Part shown: in pieces, positions 35,952-45,329 of the stretch
How the letters are laid out: every line of letters begins with the position of its first letter
How positions within the stretch are numbered: the first letter of the stretch is position 1
Source: Blautia hydrogenotrophica DSM 10507
Lineage (GTDB): Bacteria > Bacillota > Clostridia > Lachnospirales > Lachnospiraceae
Reading direction: 5' to 3'
Length of the DNA stretch: 64,000 bases
NCBI RefSeq assembly: GCF_034356035.1
Contig: NZ_CP136423.1
Location: forward strand, 62,001 to 126,000
Notes under the pieces: generated by a model
Told to the model about the DNA's origin: nothing
The model's database searches: none
Seen by the model: only the letters and a program-made list of their open reading frames with translations
Program-made: the position numbers and the translations under genes

Positions 35952-37545
35952 AAATGCCAACTACGGGGACGCTGAAAAATACCTCACATTCGAGCATGAC
36001 GAGTTTACCATGAAGCCCACCCTTGACGCAGACGGGCGGCTCATACCGAGGGTAGACTACCGCATATCCTCTCTGAATTGTGGCGGGGAGGATTTTGCCG
36101 TTGCCTGTATGCGCTCCAATCTCCGCTACGGCAAGAACCAGAAACGGGAGGACGTAAAGAGCCACCACTACATCATCAGCTTTGACCCACGGGACGGCCC
36201 GGACAACGGCTTGACCGTTGATCGGGCGCAGGAGCTGGGCGAGAAGTTCTGCGCCGAGCATTTCCCCGGACACCAGGCCCTTGTCTGCACCCACCCGGAC
36301 GGACACAGCCACACCGAAAATATCCATGTGCATATCGTCATTAACAGTCTGCGGATTGCGGAGGTTCCCATGCTGCCCCACATGGACAGGCCAGCGGACA
36401 GGAAAGCAGGCTGCAAGCACCGCTGTACGGACGCAGCTATGAACTATCTGAAAGCCGAAGTCATGGAGATGTGCCACAGCGAGGGGCTTTACCAGATAGA
36501 CCTTTTGAACGGCAGCAAAGAACGCATTACCGAGCGTGAGTATTGGGCGCAGAAGAAAGGACAGGCTGCCCTTGACAGAGCCAACGCCCCTATTGCTGCG
36601 GACGGTATCGCGCCCCGGCAGACCAAGTTTGAAACGGATAAGGCGAAGCTGCGCCGGACTATCCGGGAAGCCCTTGCCGCTGCTTCCGGCTTTGATGAGT
36701 TTGCCGCCCTGCTTCTCCGGCATGGTGTGACCGTCAAGGAGAGCCGGGGGCGGCTAAGTTACCTCACGCCGGACAGGACGAAGCCAATTACCGCCCGGAA
36801 GCTGGGGGACGATTTTGACCGGGCTGCTGTCCTCTCCGTTTTGGAGCAGAACGCCGCCAGAGCCGCCGAAAAACCCGCAGCCATAGCGGAATACCCCGGC
36901 AGTATCAAAGACCGCTTACGGACGAAAAAAGAAGCGAAAAACGCCCCGAACAATGACGCTGTACAGCGCATGGTAGACATAGCCGCCAAGCGAGCCGAGG
37001 GGAAAGGACGGGGCTATGAGAAGTGGGCGACCATGCACAACCTCAAACAGATGTCGGCTACCCTCATGCTCTACCAGCAGTATGGCTTTTCTTCCCCGGA
37101 CGAGCTGGACGCTGCCATTTCCGCAGCCAACACCGCCACGCAGGAGAGCCTTGCCGGACTGAAAGGGCTGGAAGCCGCTATCCGGGAGAAAAAGGAATTG
37201 CAGCGCAACCTTTTGGGCTATATCGGCACGAAGCCCGCCCGTGACGGTCTGAAAGCGCAGAAATCGGAGAAAGCCCGGAGAGCCTACCGGGAACAGCACG
37301 AAAGCGATTTTATCATAGCGGACACAGCCGCCCGTTATTTCCGGGAGCATGGAATAACCAAGCTGCCAGCCAGCAAAGCCCTGCAAAGGGAGATTGAGCA
37401 GCTTACCGTCCAGAAGAACGCCGGATATAACGACTACCGGGAGAAACGCCAGCGGGCGCAGGAGCTTCAGACAGTCAGACGCAATATCGACCAGATTTTA
37501 AGGGGCGCACCGAGCCAGCAGAAAAAGCGTGAACAGGAGCGTTAA
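35923..37545 (+). CDS. Relaxase/mobilization protein of the IME
   Basis: A ~540-residue relaxase (TTG 35923, MAILKHISSKN; GTG 35914 is an alternative). The N-terminal catalytic domain has the metal-binding HUH-type motif TENIHVHIVINS near residue 133, preceded by HPDGHSH. The C-terminal half is a helical, Arg/Lys/Glu-rich region. It would nick the IME oriT and use an ICE mating channel for transfer. Confidence 0.87.
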   Translation: MAILKHISSKNANYGDAEKYLTFEHDEFTMKPTLDADGRLIPRVDYRISSLNCGGEDFAVACMRSNLRYGKNQKREDVKSHHYIISFDPRDGPDNGLTVDRAQELGEKFCAEHFPGHQALVCTHPDGHSHTENIHVHIVINSLRIAEVPMLPHMDRPADRKAGCKHRCTDAAMNYLKAEVMEMCHSEGLYQIDLLNGSKERITEREYWAQKKGQAALDRANAPIAADGIAPRQTKFETDKAKLRRTIREALAAASGFDEFAALLLRHGVTVKESRGRLSYLTPDRTKPITARKLGDDFDRAAVLSVLEQNAARAAEKPAAIAEYPGSIKDRLRTKKEAKNAPNNDAVQRMVDIAAKRAEGKGRGYEKWATMHNLKQMSATLMLYQQYGFSSPDELDAAISAANTATQESLAGLKGLEAAIREKKELQRNLLGYIGTKPARDGLKAQKSEKARRAYREQHESDFIIADTAARYFREHGITKLPASKALQREIEQLTVQKNAGYNDYREKRQRAQELQTVRRNIDQILRGAPSQQKKREQER

Positions 37546-37731
37546 AGACCGCCCCGAAATGATACCGAAACCCTACAAAAATACAGGTATGATATGAACC
37601 CTTACCGCAATACTCCCCGACTTCCAAACGGGGCTTACAGGGCAGAAAAAGCCCGAAAATGATACCGAGAACATACAGAAAATGCCCCCTATCCCGCTAC
37701 ACCGATAGGAACGGCAGAAAGGAGCTTACCA

Positions 37732-37923
37732 TTGCCGAGAATGAGCAAGAAGCGGCGGCTGGAATGGTCTTTCTTCCTCAACCACCGCAACCGTATCACT
37801 TACAACGACCTATGCCGGGGCTGCACCCGTGACTGCAAACAGAGCTTCCGGGCGGTTATCATACTATGCCCTCGCTATTATTCCAAACGCTGGAAAAAGG
37901 AGGACGCAGCCTATGGCAGATAA
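37732..37923 (+). CDS. Small Cys-containing IME protein
   Basis: A 63-residue basic protein (TTG 37732, with ATG 37741 alternative) with a CRGCTRDC motif. It overlaps the replication gene start by 11 bases. It is probably translated in the same operon. Function unknown. Confidence 0.5.
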   Translation: MPRMSKKRRLEWSFFLNHRNRITYNDLCRGCTRDCKQSFRAVIILCPRYYSKRWKKEDAAYGR

Positions 37924-38671
37924 CCGCAAATATTACTACCTCAAGCTGAAAGAGAGCTATTTTGACGATGATGCAATCGTTCTGCTGGAAAGTATGCAGG
38001 ACGGCGTTATCTATTCCAACATTCTCTTGAAGCTGTACTTGAAATCGCTGAAAAACGGCGGGAAATTGCAGCTTGACGAGAATATCCCCTACACCGCCCA
38101 GATGATTGCGACCATTACCCGCCAGCAGGTAGGTACCGTAGAGAGAGCTTTGAAAATCTTTATGAAGCTGGGGCTTGTGGAGCCTTTGCCAAGCGGCGCA
38201 CTCTACATGAGCAACATTGAGCTTTTAATCGGCCAGTCCTCTACCGAGGGGGAGCGCAAGCGCAGGGCGCGGCTGGCTTTGCAGGAACAAAAAGCCCTGC
38301 CGCAGACAGGGGCGGACAAATGTCCACCATATCGAGCGGACATTTGTCCACCAGAGATAGAGATAGAGAAAGAGATAGATATAGAAATAGAAAAAGAGAG
38401 AGAGTTAGAAACGGGACACCCCGCCCCCGCCGCCTATGGCAGATACCACAATGTCATTCTTTCCGATACGGAGCTTGACGGGCTGAAAACAGAGCTTCCC
38501 GGCAAGTGGGAGTATTACATTGACCGCCTATCCTGCCATATCGCTTCCAGCGGGAGGAAATACAAGAGCCATGCAGCCACGATTTTCAAGTGGGCGCAGG
38601 AGGACGCAGCCAAGAAAGCCCCGAAAAAGGGCATACCCGATTATACCTGTAAGGAGGGCGAGAGCTTATGA
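37913..38671 (+). CDS. Phage replisome organizer-type replication protein
   Basis: A 252-residue protein starting at ATG 37913 (MADNRKYYYLKLKESYFDD) after AAAGGAGG. The N-terminal winged-helix domain is typical of replisome organizers; a charged Glu/Ile-rich linker (about residues 155-175) leads to a DnaD-like C-terminus. With the DnaC-like ATPase downstream (4-base overlap), it suggests that the excised IME circle replicates. Confidence 0.82.
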   Translation: MADNRKYYYLKLKESYFDDDAIVLLESMQDGVIYSNILLKLYLKSLKNGGKLQLDENIPYTAQMIATITRQQVGTVERALKIFMKLGLVEPLPSGALYMSNIELLIGQSSTEGERKRRARLALQEQKALPQTGADKCPPYRADICPPEIEIEKEIDIEIEKERELETGHPAPAAYGRYHNVILSDTELDGLKTELPGKWEYYIDRLSCHIASSGRKYKSHAATIFKWAQEDAAKKAPKKGIPDYTCKEGESL

Positions 38672-39525
38672 CGAATGGATTTGATGAAATGATTTTGAAT
38701 ATGACCGACACCACGCCGGAGCCGGAGGACTACACCGGCGAGGACGGGCTTTTATACTGCGGGAAGTGCCACAAGCCCAAAGAGGGCTATTTCCCCAAAG
38801 AAACCGCCGCATGGCTGGGGCGTGACCGCCACCCGGCAGAATGTGACTGCCAGCGGGCAGAGCGTGAGGAACGGGAAGCCGCAGAGAAACAGCGCAGTCA
38901 CCTTGAAACTGTCGAGCGGTTGAAGCGGCGGGGCTTTACAGACCCGGCTATGCAGGGCTGGACGTTTGAGAACGACAACGGCAAGTGCCCGCAAATGGAA
39001 CACGCCCATTTCTATGTGGAGAACTGGGAAACCATGAAAGAGCGCAACATTGGCTATCTGCTATGGGGCGGCGTTGGCACAGGCAAGAGCTATTTTGCGG
39101 GCTGTATCGCAAATGCCCTTATGGAGCGTGAAATCCCCGTGTGCATGACAAACTTTGCATTGATATTGGGTGACCTTGCCGCCAGCTTTGAGGGCAGGAA
39201 TGAATATATCTCCCGACTTTGCAGCTTCCCGCTGCTTATCCTTGACGATTTTGGAATGGAACGGGGAACGGAATACGGCTTAGAGCAGGTCTACAACGTG
39301 ATTGACAGCCGTTACCGCAGCGGCAGGCCGCTGATCGTCACGACTAATCTCACGCTGGAGGACTTGCAGCACCCGGAGGACACCGCCCACGCCCGCATTT
39401 ATGACCGTCTGATTGAAATGTGTTCTCCTGTCCGCTTTACCGGGAGCAACTTCCGAAAAGCCACGGCGCAGGAGAAAATGGGACAACTGAAAAAGCTGAT
39501 GAACAGAAAGGAGAGCCGCCTATGA
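38668..39525 (+). CDS. DnaC/IstB-like helicase-loader ATPase
   Basis: A 285-residue AAA+ ATPase. Walker A is WGGVGTGKSYFAG near residue 133, Walker B LLILDDFGMERG near residue 190 and sensor IVTTNL near residue 228. An N-terminal zinc-binding cluster (YCGKCHKPKEGYF and CDCQ) is visible. It would load the replicative helicase at the element origin. Confidence 0.88.
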   Translation: MTNGFDEMILNMTDTTPEPEDYTGEDGLLYCGKCHKPKEGYFPKETAAWLGRDRHPAECDCQRAEREEREAAEKQRSHLETVERLKRRGFTDPAMQGWTFENDNGKCPQMEHAHFYVENWETMKERNIGYLLWGGVGTGKSYFAGCIANALMEREIPVCMTNFALILGDLAASFEGRNEYISRLCSFPLLILDDFGMERGTEYGLEQVYNVIDSRYRSGRPLIVTTNLTLEDLQHPEDTAHARIYDRLIEMCSPVRFTGSNFRKATAQEKMGQLKKLMNRKESRL

Positions 39526-39704
39526 CCAACACCCCAAAGAATGACCGCAGCACCCGCCGCCCGGATTGCGTGACGGAAATCCGCATAGGTAATTCTGTCC
39601 TTGTCGTTTCCGGCTATTTCAAGCAGGACACCACCGCCACCGCCGCCGATAAAATGCTGAAAGTGCTGGAAGCGGAAGCTGCTACACAAAAATCGGCAAT
39701 TTGA
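39522..39704 (+). CDS. TnpW-like small protein
   Basis: A 60-residue protein (MTNTPKNDRSTRRPDCVTEI) similar to transposon TnpW/transposon-encoded proteins with the IGNSVLVVSGYF motif. It lies just before the recombinase in related elements. The function is unknown. Confidence 0.72.
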   Translation: MTNTPKNDRSTRRPDCVTEIRIGNSVLVVSGYFKQDTTATAADKMLKVLEAEAATQKSAI

Positions 39705-39804
39705 CGGGACGTAAAGAAGCAGAAAGGACTGTACAGCCAGCCCCGGCGTGTGGTATGATAGTCATACGGAATAGTGGGGCTGGCTGTCGGAAATGGAGGA
39801 CACT

Positions 39805-41415
39805 ATGTTAAGACAGACCACCCGAAACCTTATTACCGCCCTTTATCCGAGATTATCCCACGAGGACGAGCTGCAAGGTGAGAGCAATTCTATTTCAAAC
39901 CAGAAGCGTATTCTTGAAACCTATGCGAAGCAGAACGGCTTTTCCAATCTGCAATGGTACACAGATGACGGTTATTCTGGGGCGAACTTCCAAAGACCCG
40001 GTTTTCAAGCCATGCTTGCGGACATTGAAGCCGGAAAAGTCGGCACCGTTATCGTCAAGGATATGTCACGGTTAGGGCGAAACTATCTGCAAGTGGGAAT
40101 GTATACGGAAATGATTTTCCCACAGAAAGGCGTCCGCTTTATCGCTATCAATGACGGAGTGGACAGCGCACAGGGCGACAATGATTTTGCCCCTCTGCGG
40201 AACATTTTTAACGAATGGCTGGTGAGAGATACGAGCAAGAAAATCAAAGCAGTAAAACGGTCTAAGGGTATGAGCGGGAAGCCCGTCACGAGCAAACCCG
40301 TATACGGCTACTTTATGGACGAGGACGAAAATTTTATCATTGACGGGGAAGCCGCCCCTGTTGTGCGGCAGATTTACAGCTTGTGCCTTGCCGGGAACGG
40401 GCCGACCAAGATAGCCCGTATGCTCACAGAGCAGGAGATCCCCACGCCGGGAACGCTGGAATACCGTCGGACGGGAAGCACCCGCCGCTACCACCCCGGC
40501 TATGAGTGCAAGTGGGCGACCAATACCGTGGTACATATCCTTGAAAACAGGGAGTACACGGGCTGTCTGGTAAACTTCAAGACGGAGAAGCCGTCCTACA
40601 AGACCAAGCACAGCGTAGAGAACCCCATTGAGAAACAGGCGATTTTCGAGAACCACCATGAGCCTATCATTGACACCCAGATGTGGGAGCGTGTGCAGGA
40701 GTTACGCAAGCAGCGCAAACGCCCGAACCGCTATGATGAAGTGGGCTTATTCTCCGGCATACTCTTTTGTGCCGACTGCGGCAGCGTCCTTTACCAGCAG
40801 CGTTACCAGAACGCCACCCGCAAGCAGGATTGTTATATCTGCGGGAGCTACAAGAAGCGTACCCGTGACTGTACGGCGCACTTTATCCGCACCGACCTGT
40901 TGACCGCCGGAGTGACCGACAATCTGCGGAAAGTCACCAGCTATGCAGCGAAGCACGAAGCCCGGTTTATGAAGCTGCTGATCGAGCAGAACGAGGACGG
41001 GGGCAAGCGCAGGAACGCCGCAAGGAAAAAGGAGCTGGAAGCCGCCGAGAAGCGTATCAGCGAGTTATCCGCTATCTTCAAGCGGCTGTATGAGGACAGC
41101 GTGACCGGGCGCATTTCAGACGAGCGTTTCACGGAGCTGTCGGCAGACTATGAAGCCGAGCAGAAAGAACTGAAAGAGAGAGCCGCCGCTATCCGGGCAG
41201 AGCTTTCCAAAGCGCAGGAAGCCACGGTAAACGCAGAAAAGTTTATGAATGTTGTCCGCAAGTACACCAGCTTTGAAGAACTTACCCCTACCCTTTTGCG
41301 TGAGTTTGTGGAGAAAATCGTTGTGCATGAGTGCAGCTATGACGAGAACGGCACACGCAGACAGGACATTGATATTTATTACTCTTTCGTTGGCAAGGTA
41401 GACCTGCCCGAATGA
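39805..41415 (+). CDS. Large serine recombinase (TnpX/TndX type)
   Basis: A 536-residue integrase/excisionase. The N-terminal resolvase domain has the catalytic serine in YPRLSHED near residue 16 and VKDMSRLGRNYLQVG near residue 84. The recombinase domain follows, then a zinc ribbon (CADCGSVLY..CYICGSYKK) and a coiled coil (about residues 400-480). ATG 39805 follows GGAGGA. Close to the right IME end, it is the enzyme expected to have inserted the element in maff2. A terminator (41425-41455) follows. Confidence 0.93.
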   Translation: MLRQTTRNLITALYPRLSHEDELQGESNSISNQKRILETYAKQNGFSNLQWYTDDGYSGANFQRPGFQAMLADIEAGKVGTVIVKDMSRLGRNYLQVGMYTEMIFPQKGVRFIAINDGVDSAQGDNDFAPLRNIFNEWLVRDTSKKIKAVKRSKGMSGKPVTSKPVYGYFMDEDENFIIDGEAAPVVRQIYSLCLAGNGPTKIARMLTEQEIPTPGTLEYRRTGSTRRYHPGYECKWATNTVVHILENREYTGCLVNFKTEKPSYKTKHSVENPIEKQAIFENHHEPIIDTQMWERVQELRKQRKRPNRYDEVGLFSGILFCADCGSVLYQQRYQNATRKQDCYICGSYKKRTRDCTAHFIRTDLLTAGVTDNLRKVTSYAAKHEARFMKLLIEQNEDGGKRRNAARKKELEAAEKRISELSAIFKRLYEDSVTGRISDERFTELSADYEAEQKELKERAAAIRAELSKAQEATVNAEKFMNVVRKYTSFEELTPTLLREFVEKIVVHECSYDENGTRRQDIDIYYSFVGKVDLPE

Positions 41416-41424
41416 CCGCCCGAC

Positions 41425-41455
41425 CTATCCGGCGCAATGCGCAAACGCCGGATAG
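41425..41455 (+). terminator. Recombinase terminator
   Basis: CTATCCGGCG (41425-41434) pairs with CGCCGGATAG (41446-41455); a T-run follows after ten bases. It may also insulate the IME from ICE transcription. Confidence 0.65.
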
Positions 41456-41502
41456 GAACGGCAAAATTTTTTACACTTCTACTACTTCTTTATCACACAT
41501 CA

Positions 41503-41598
41503 GCAAAGTCACAGGGAATCAAGCAGCTTGTCGCCGGAGGTGGCGTTGCCCTGATCGGCATGACCCTTGTTCCGCTGCTGTCCGGGCTGCTGGGATAA
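41503..41598 (+). pseudogene. maff2: maff2 3' half
   Basis: Encodes AKSQGIKQLVAGGGVALIG and a second hydrophobic helix ending LLSGLLG before TAA 41596. It has no start codon of its own; it is the counterpart of the fragment at 29763-29882. Confidence 0.85.
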
Positions 41599-41669
41599 CC
41601 CCATGTGTGTTAGAAAACTCTCCGCGCCCTCTCTGATCTGGGAGGGCGCGGGAAAGGAGGTGTCCCCAC

Positions 41670-42533
41670 ATGATCGGTGATTTAATCGGGGAATGGATCA
41701 AAGGAATCCTGATCGACGGTATCATGGGCAACCTGTCCGGCCTGTTTAACACAGTCAATACCAAAGTCGGGGAAATCGCGTCGGATGTGGGCAGTACCCC
41801 GCAGGACTGGAACGGCGGCATTTTTTCCATGCTGCAAAACCTGTCTGAAACGGTGATCGTCCCCATTGCGGCGGCCATTCTCGCCCTTGTGATGTGCTAT
41901 GAGCTGATCGACATGATTGTAGAAAAGAACAATATGCACGACTTCGACAGCTCCATGTTCTTTCGCTGGATTTTCAAAAGCGCCTTTGCCATCCTCATTG
42001 TGACGAACACATGGAATATCGTTATGGGCGTATTTGACGCCACCCAGCAAGTCGTCAACCAGAGCGCCGGGGTGATTATCGGAGATACCAGCATTGATTT
42101 TGACACGCTGCTCCCCGATCTGGAAAGCCGCCTTGAAGCAATGGACATTGGACCGCTGCTGGGCCTGTGGTTCCAGACCCTTGTTGTAGGGCTGACGATG
42201 AACATTCTTTCCATCTGCATTTTCCTTGTGACCTATGGAAGAATGATTGAAATTTACGCCGTGACCGCATTGGGGCCGATCCCCCTTGCCACGCTGGGCA
42301 ATGCAGAGTGGCGCGGCATGGGCCAGAACTACTTGAAATCCCTGCTTGCGCTGGGCTTCCAAGCCTTTTTAATCATGGTGGTTGTCGGGATTTATGCGGT
42401 GCTGATCCAGCAGATCGGAACCGCTGACGACATATCCGGCGCAATCTGGGGCTGTATGGGCTATACCGTTTTGCTTTGCTTCTGTCTGTTCAAGACGGGA
42501 AGTATCAGCAAGGCCGTATTTACCGCCCACTAA
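41670..42533 (+). CDS. VirB6/TrbL-like membrane protein
   Basis: A 287-residue polytopic protein with about six hydrophobic segments (for example IVPIAAAILALVMCYELI). It forms part of the inner-membrane mating channel. AAAGGAGG precedes the ATG. Confidence 0.85.
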   Translation: MIGDLIGEWIKGILIDGIMGNLSGLFNTVNTKVGEIASDVGSTPQDWNGGIFSMLQNLSETVIVPIAAAILALVMCYELIDMIVEKNNMHDFDSSMFFRWIFKSAFAILIVTNTWNIVMGVFDATQQVVNQSAGVIIGDTSIDFDTLLPDLESRLEAMDIGPLLGLWFQTLVVGLTMNILSICIFLVTYGRMIEIYAVTALGPIPLATLGNAEWRGMGQNYLKSLLALGFQAFLIMVVVGIYAVLIQQIGTADDISGAIWGCMGYTVLLCFCLFKTGSISKAVFTAH

Positions 42534-42552
42534 AGAAACGAGGTGACTTTTT

Positions 42553-43002
42553 ATGGCTTATGTAACTGTCCCCAAGGATTTAACCAAGGTCAAATCCAAG
42601 GTAGTATTCGGGCTAACGAAACGCCAGCTCATTTGTTTTGGCGGTGCGCTGCTGGTAGGCGTCCCGCTTTTCTTTTTGATCCGGGGCCGCGTCCCGACCA
42701 GCGCGGCGGCGCTCATTATGGTGTTCGCCATGCTGCCGGGCTTTCTGCTGGCGCTTTACGAAAAACACGGCCAGCCCCTTGAAGTGGTGGTACGCCAGAT
42801 CGTAGCGTGCTGCTTCATCCAGCCCAAGGAACGGCCCTACCAGACCAATAACGCTTATACCGCCCTTGTGCGGCAATCCCAAATGGAAAAGGAGGTCAAC
42901 GCCATTGTCCAAAAAGCAAAAGAACGAAACGAGCGCAAAAGCGCCGGTCAAGCTCACCCGCGCCGAAAAGAAAGAGATTCAGGCCGTCATCCGAAAGTAT
43001 AA
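42553..43002 (+). CDS. PrgI family conjugation protein
   Basis: A 149-residue protein (MAYVTVPKDLTKVKSKVVFG). Two adjacent membrane helices (LICFGGALLVGVPLFFLI and AALIMVFAMLPGFLLALY) are the PrgI/VirB3-like pattern. It overlaps the VirB4 gene by about 98 bases in another frame. Confidence 0.85.
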   Translation: MAYVTVPKDLTKVKSKVVFGLTKRQLICFGGALLVGVPLFFLIRGRVPTSAAALIMVFAMLPGFLLALYEKHGQPLEVVVRQIVACCFIQPKERPYQTNNAYTALVRQSQMEKEVNAIVQKAKERNERKSAGQAHPRRKERDSGRHPKV

Positions 43003-45310
43003 AGGCGACGGCAAGCCCCATTCGGCGCAGGCCAGTATTCCCTATGAGGCCATGTATCAGGACGGCGTATGCCGGGTAACGCCCCGCACCTTTTCCAAGT
43101 GCATTGAGTTTACGGACATCAGCTACCAACTGGCGCAGGCGGACACCAAGACAGCCATCTTTGAAAACCTGTGCGACCTCTACAACTATCTGGACGCTTC
43201 CATTCATGTGCAGTTTTCCTTTATCAACCGCAAGATCGACCCCAAGCAGTACGCCAAGAGCTTTGAAATCCGGGCGCAGGGGGACGACTTTGACGACATC
43301 CGCAGCGAGTATTCCGACATTTTGCAAAACCAGCTTGTGAACGGGAACAACGGCCTGATGAAGCGGAAATTTATGACCTATACCATCGAGGCAGACAGCC
43401 TGAAAATGGCCCGCGCCAGACTGCGCCGGATCGAAACCGATCTTTTGGGCTATTTCAAGAGCATGGGGGCCTCCGCGTGGGGACTGGACGCAAAGGAACG
43501 GCTGGAAGTCATGCACAGCATTTTCCACCCGGACGGGGAACCGTTCTCCTTTGACTGGAAGTGGCTTGCTCCATCGGGGCTTTCTACCAAGGACTTTATC
43601 GCCCCGTCCTCGTTCCGCTTTGGCAATGCCCGGATGTTCGGGCTGGGCGGCAAATACGGGGCGGTGAGCTTTCTGCAAATCCTCTCCCCGGAGCTGTCGG
43701 ATGAAATGCTGGCCGACTTCCTCAACACGGAAAACGGTATTGTGGTGAACCTCCATGTGCAGGCCATTGACCAGAGCGACGCTATTAAGACGGTCAAGCG
43801 CAAGATCACCGACCTTGACGCCATGAAGATTCAGGAACAGAAACGGGCTGTCCGCAGCGGCTACGACATGGATATACTTCCCAGCGACCTTGCCACCTAC
43901 GGGCAGGACGCCAAGGAGCTGCTAAAGACCTTGCAGAGCCGGAATGAACGGATGTTCCAGCTTACCTTTTTGGTGCTGAACACCGCAGACACCCGGCAAA
44001 AGCTGGAAAACGATGTGTTCTGGGCTGCCGGGATCGCCCAGAAATACAACTGTTCCCTTGTGCGGCTGGACTACCAGCAGGAACAGGGGCTTATGAGCAG
44101 CCTGCCGCTGGGGGCCAGCCACATCCAGATTGAACGCTCCCTGACGACTTCCAGCGTGGCCGTGTTCGTCCCTTTTGTGACGCAGGAGCTTTTTCAGGGC
44201 GGCGACGCCATGTATTACGGGATCAACGCCAAGACCGGCAACATGATTATGCTCGACCGCAAACGGGCGAGGTGTCCCAACGGGCTAAAGCTGGGGACAC
44301 CGGGAAGCGGCAAAAGTATGAGCTGTAAATCAGAAATTTTGAGCGTGTTCCTCTGCACCCCGGACGATGTGTATATCTGTGATCCAGAGGCCGAGTATTA
44401 CCCCCTTGTGAAGCGGTTGCGTGGGCAGGTGGTGAAGCTGTCGCCTACCAGCAAAAACTATGTGAACCCGCTGGACATCAACCTGAACTACTCCGAGGAT
44501 GAAAACCCGCTGGCCTTGAAATCCGACTTTGTGCTGTCGTTCTGTGAGCTTGTCATGGGCGGCAAGAACGGGCTGGAAGCCATTGAAAAGACGGTGATCG
44601 ACCGGGCGGTACAGGTGATCTACCGGCCTTATCTGGCAGACCCCAAGCCGGAAAATATGCCCATCCTTGCAGACCTGCACAAAGCCCTTTTAGACCAGCA
44701 TATCCCGGAGGCCGACCGGGTGGCGCAGGCCCTTGACCTGTATGTGTCCGGCAGCCTAAATGTGTTCAACCACAGAACCAACATCGACATTCAAAACCGC
44801 ATTGTGGCCTTTGACATCAAGGAGCTGGGCAAGCAGCTAAAGAAAATCGGTATGCTCATTGTCCAAGACCAGATTTGGGGGCGCGTCACCCAAAACCGCA
44901 GCAAGGGCAAGGCGACATGGTATTTCTGTGATGAGTTCCACCTGCTTTTGCGTGAGGAACAGACGGCGGCCTTTTCCTGTGAGATTTGGAAGCGTTTTCG
45001 TAAGTGGGGCGGGATTCCCACAGGTGCGACACAGAATGTGAAAGACCTGCTTTCCTCCCCGGAAATTGAGAACATTTTGGAAAACAGCGACTTTATCTGC
45101 CTGCTCAATCAGGCCAGCGGCGACCGCAAAATCCTTGCGGAACGGCTGAACATTTCGCCCCAGCAATTACGGTATGTGGACAATTCCGAACCCGGCGAGG
45201 GGCTTCTCATTTACGAAAATGTGATCCTGCCCTTTAAGAACCCCATCCCGAAAAACACCCAGCTCTACCAGATCATGACGACCCGGTTAGGCGAGGGGGC
45301 GACGGTATGA
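42905..45310 (+). CDS. VirB4-type conjugation ATPase
   Basis: About 801 residues. I chose TTG 42905 because it follows AAAAGGAGG; an in-frame ATG 13 codons upstream has no ribosome site. Walker A is GTPGSGKSMSCK near residue 463, and Walker B FCDEFHLLL near residue 675. It energises substrate transfer and pilus-like assembly. The start is nested in the PrgI gene. Confidence 0.92.
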   Translation: MSKKQKNETSAKAPVKLTRAEKKEIQAVIRKYKGDGKPHSAQASIPYEAMYQDGVCRVTPRTFSKCIEFTDISYQLAQADTKTAIFENLCDLYNYLDASIHVQFSFINRKIDPKQYAKSFEIRAQGDDFDDIRSEYSDILQNQLVNGNNGLMKRKFMTYTIEADSLKMARARLRRIETDLLGYFKSMGASAWGLDAKERLEVMHSIFHPDGEPFSFDWKWLAPSGLSTKDFIAPSSFRFGNARMFGLGGKYGAVSFLQILSPELSDEMLADFLNTENGIVVNLHVQAIDQSDAIKTVKRKITDLDAMKIQEQKRAVRSGYDMDILPSDLATYGQDAKELLKTLQSRNERMFQLTFLVLNTADTRQKLENDVFWAAGIAQKYNCSLVRLDYQQEQGLMSSLPLGASHIQIERSLTTSSVAVFVPFVTQELFQGGDAMYYGINAKTGNMIMLDRKRARCPNGLKLGTPGSGKSMSCKSEILSVFLCTPDDVYICDPEAEYYPLVKRLRGQVVKLSPTSKNYVNPLDINLNYSEDENPLALKSDFVLSFCELVMGGKNGLEAIEKTVIDRAVQVIYRPYLADPKPENMPILADLHKALLDQHIPEADRVAQALDLYVSGSLNVFNHRTNIDIQNRIVAFDIKELGKQLKKIGMLIVQDQIWGRVTQNRSKGKATWYFCDEFHLLLREEQTAAFSCEIWKRFRKWGGIPTGATQNVKDLLSSPEIENILENSDFICLLNQASGDRKILAERLNISPQQLRYVDNSEPGEGLLIYENVILPFKNPIPKNTQLYQIMTTRLGEGATV

Positions 45311-45329
45311 GGCACAAGGAGGTGAAGTC

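Larger units (their letters stand above)
29883..41502. mobile_element. Integrative mobilizable element inserted in maff2 (11.6 kb)
   Basis: Bounded by the dinucleotide CA at 29881-29882 and 41501-41502. Removing one copy and the interval restores a continuous Maff2 frame (..DNPA-AKSQGIKQL..). The large serine recombinase gene lies at the right end, 86 bases from the junction, as is usual for these enzymes, which cross over at a dinucleotide. Contents: a tet(32)-type gene and AT-rich cargo on the left, then sigma/HTH regulators, MobC, relaxase, replication proteins, TnpW and recombinase. Confidence 0.88.
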
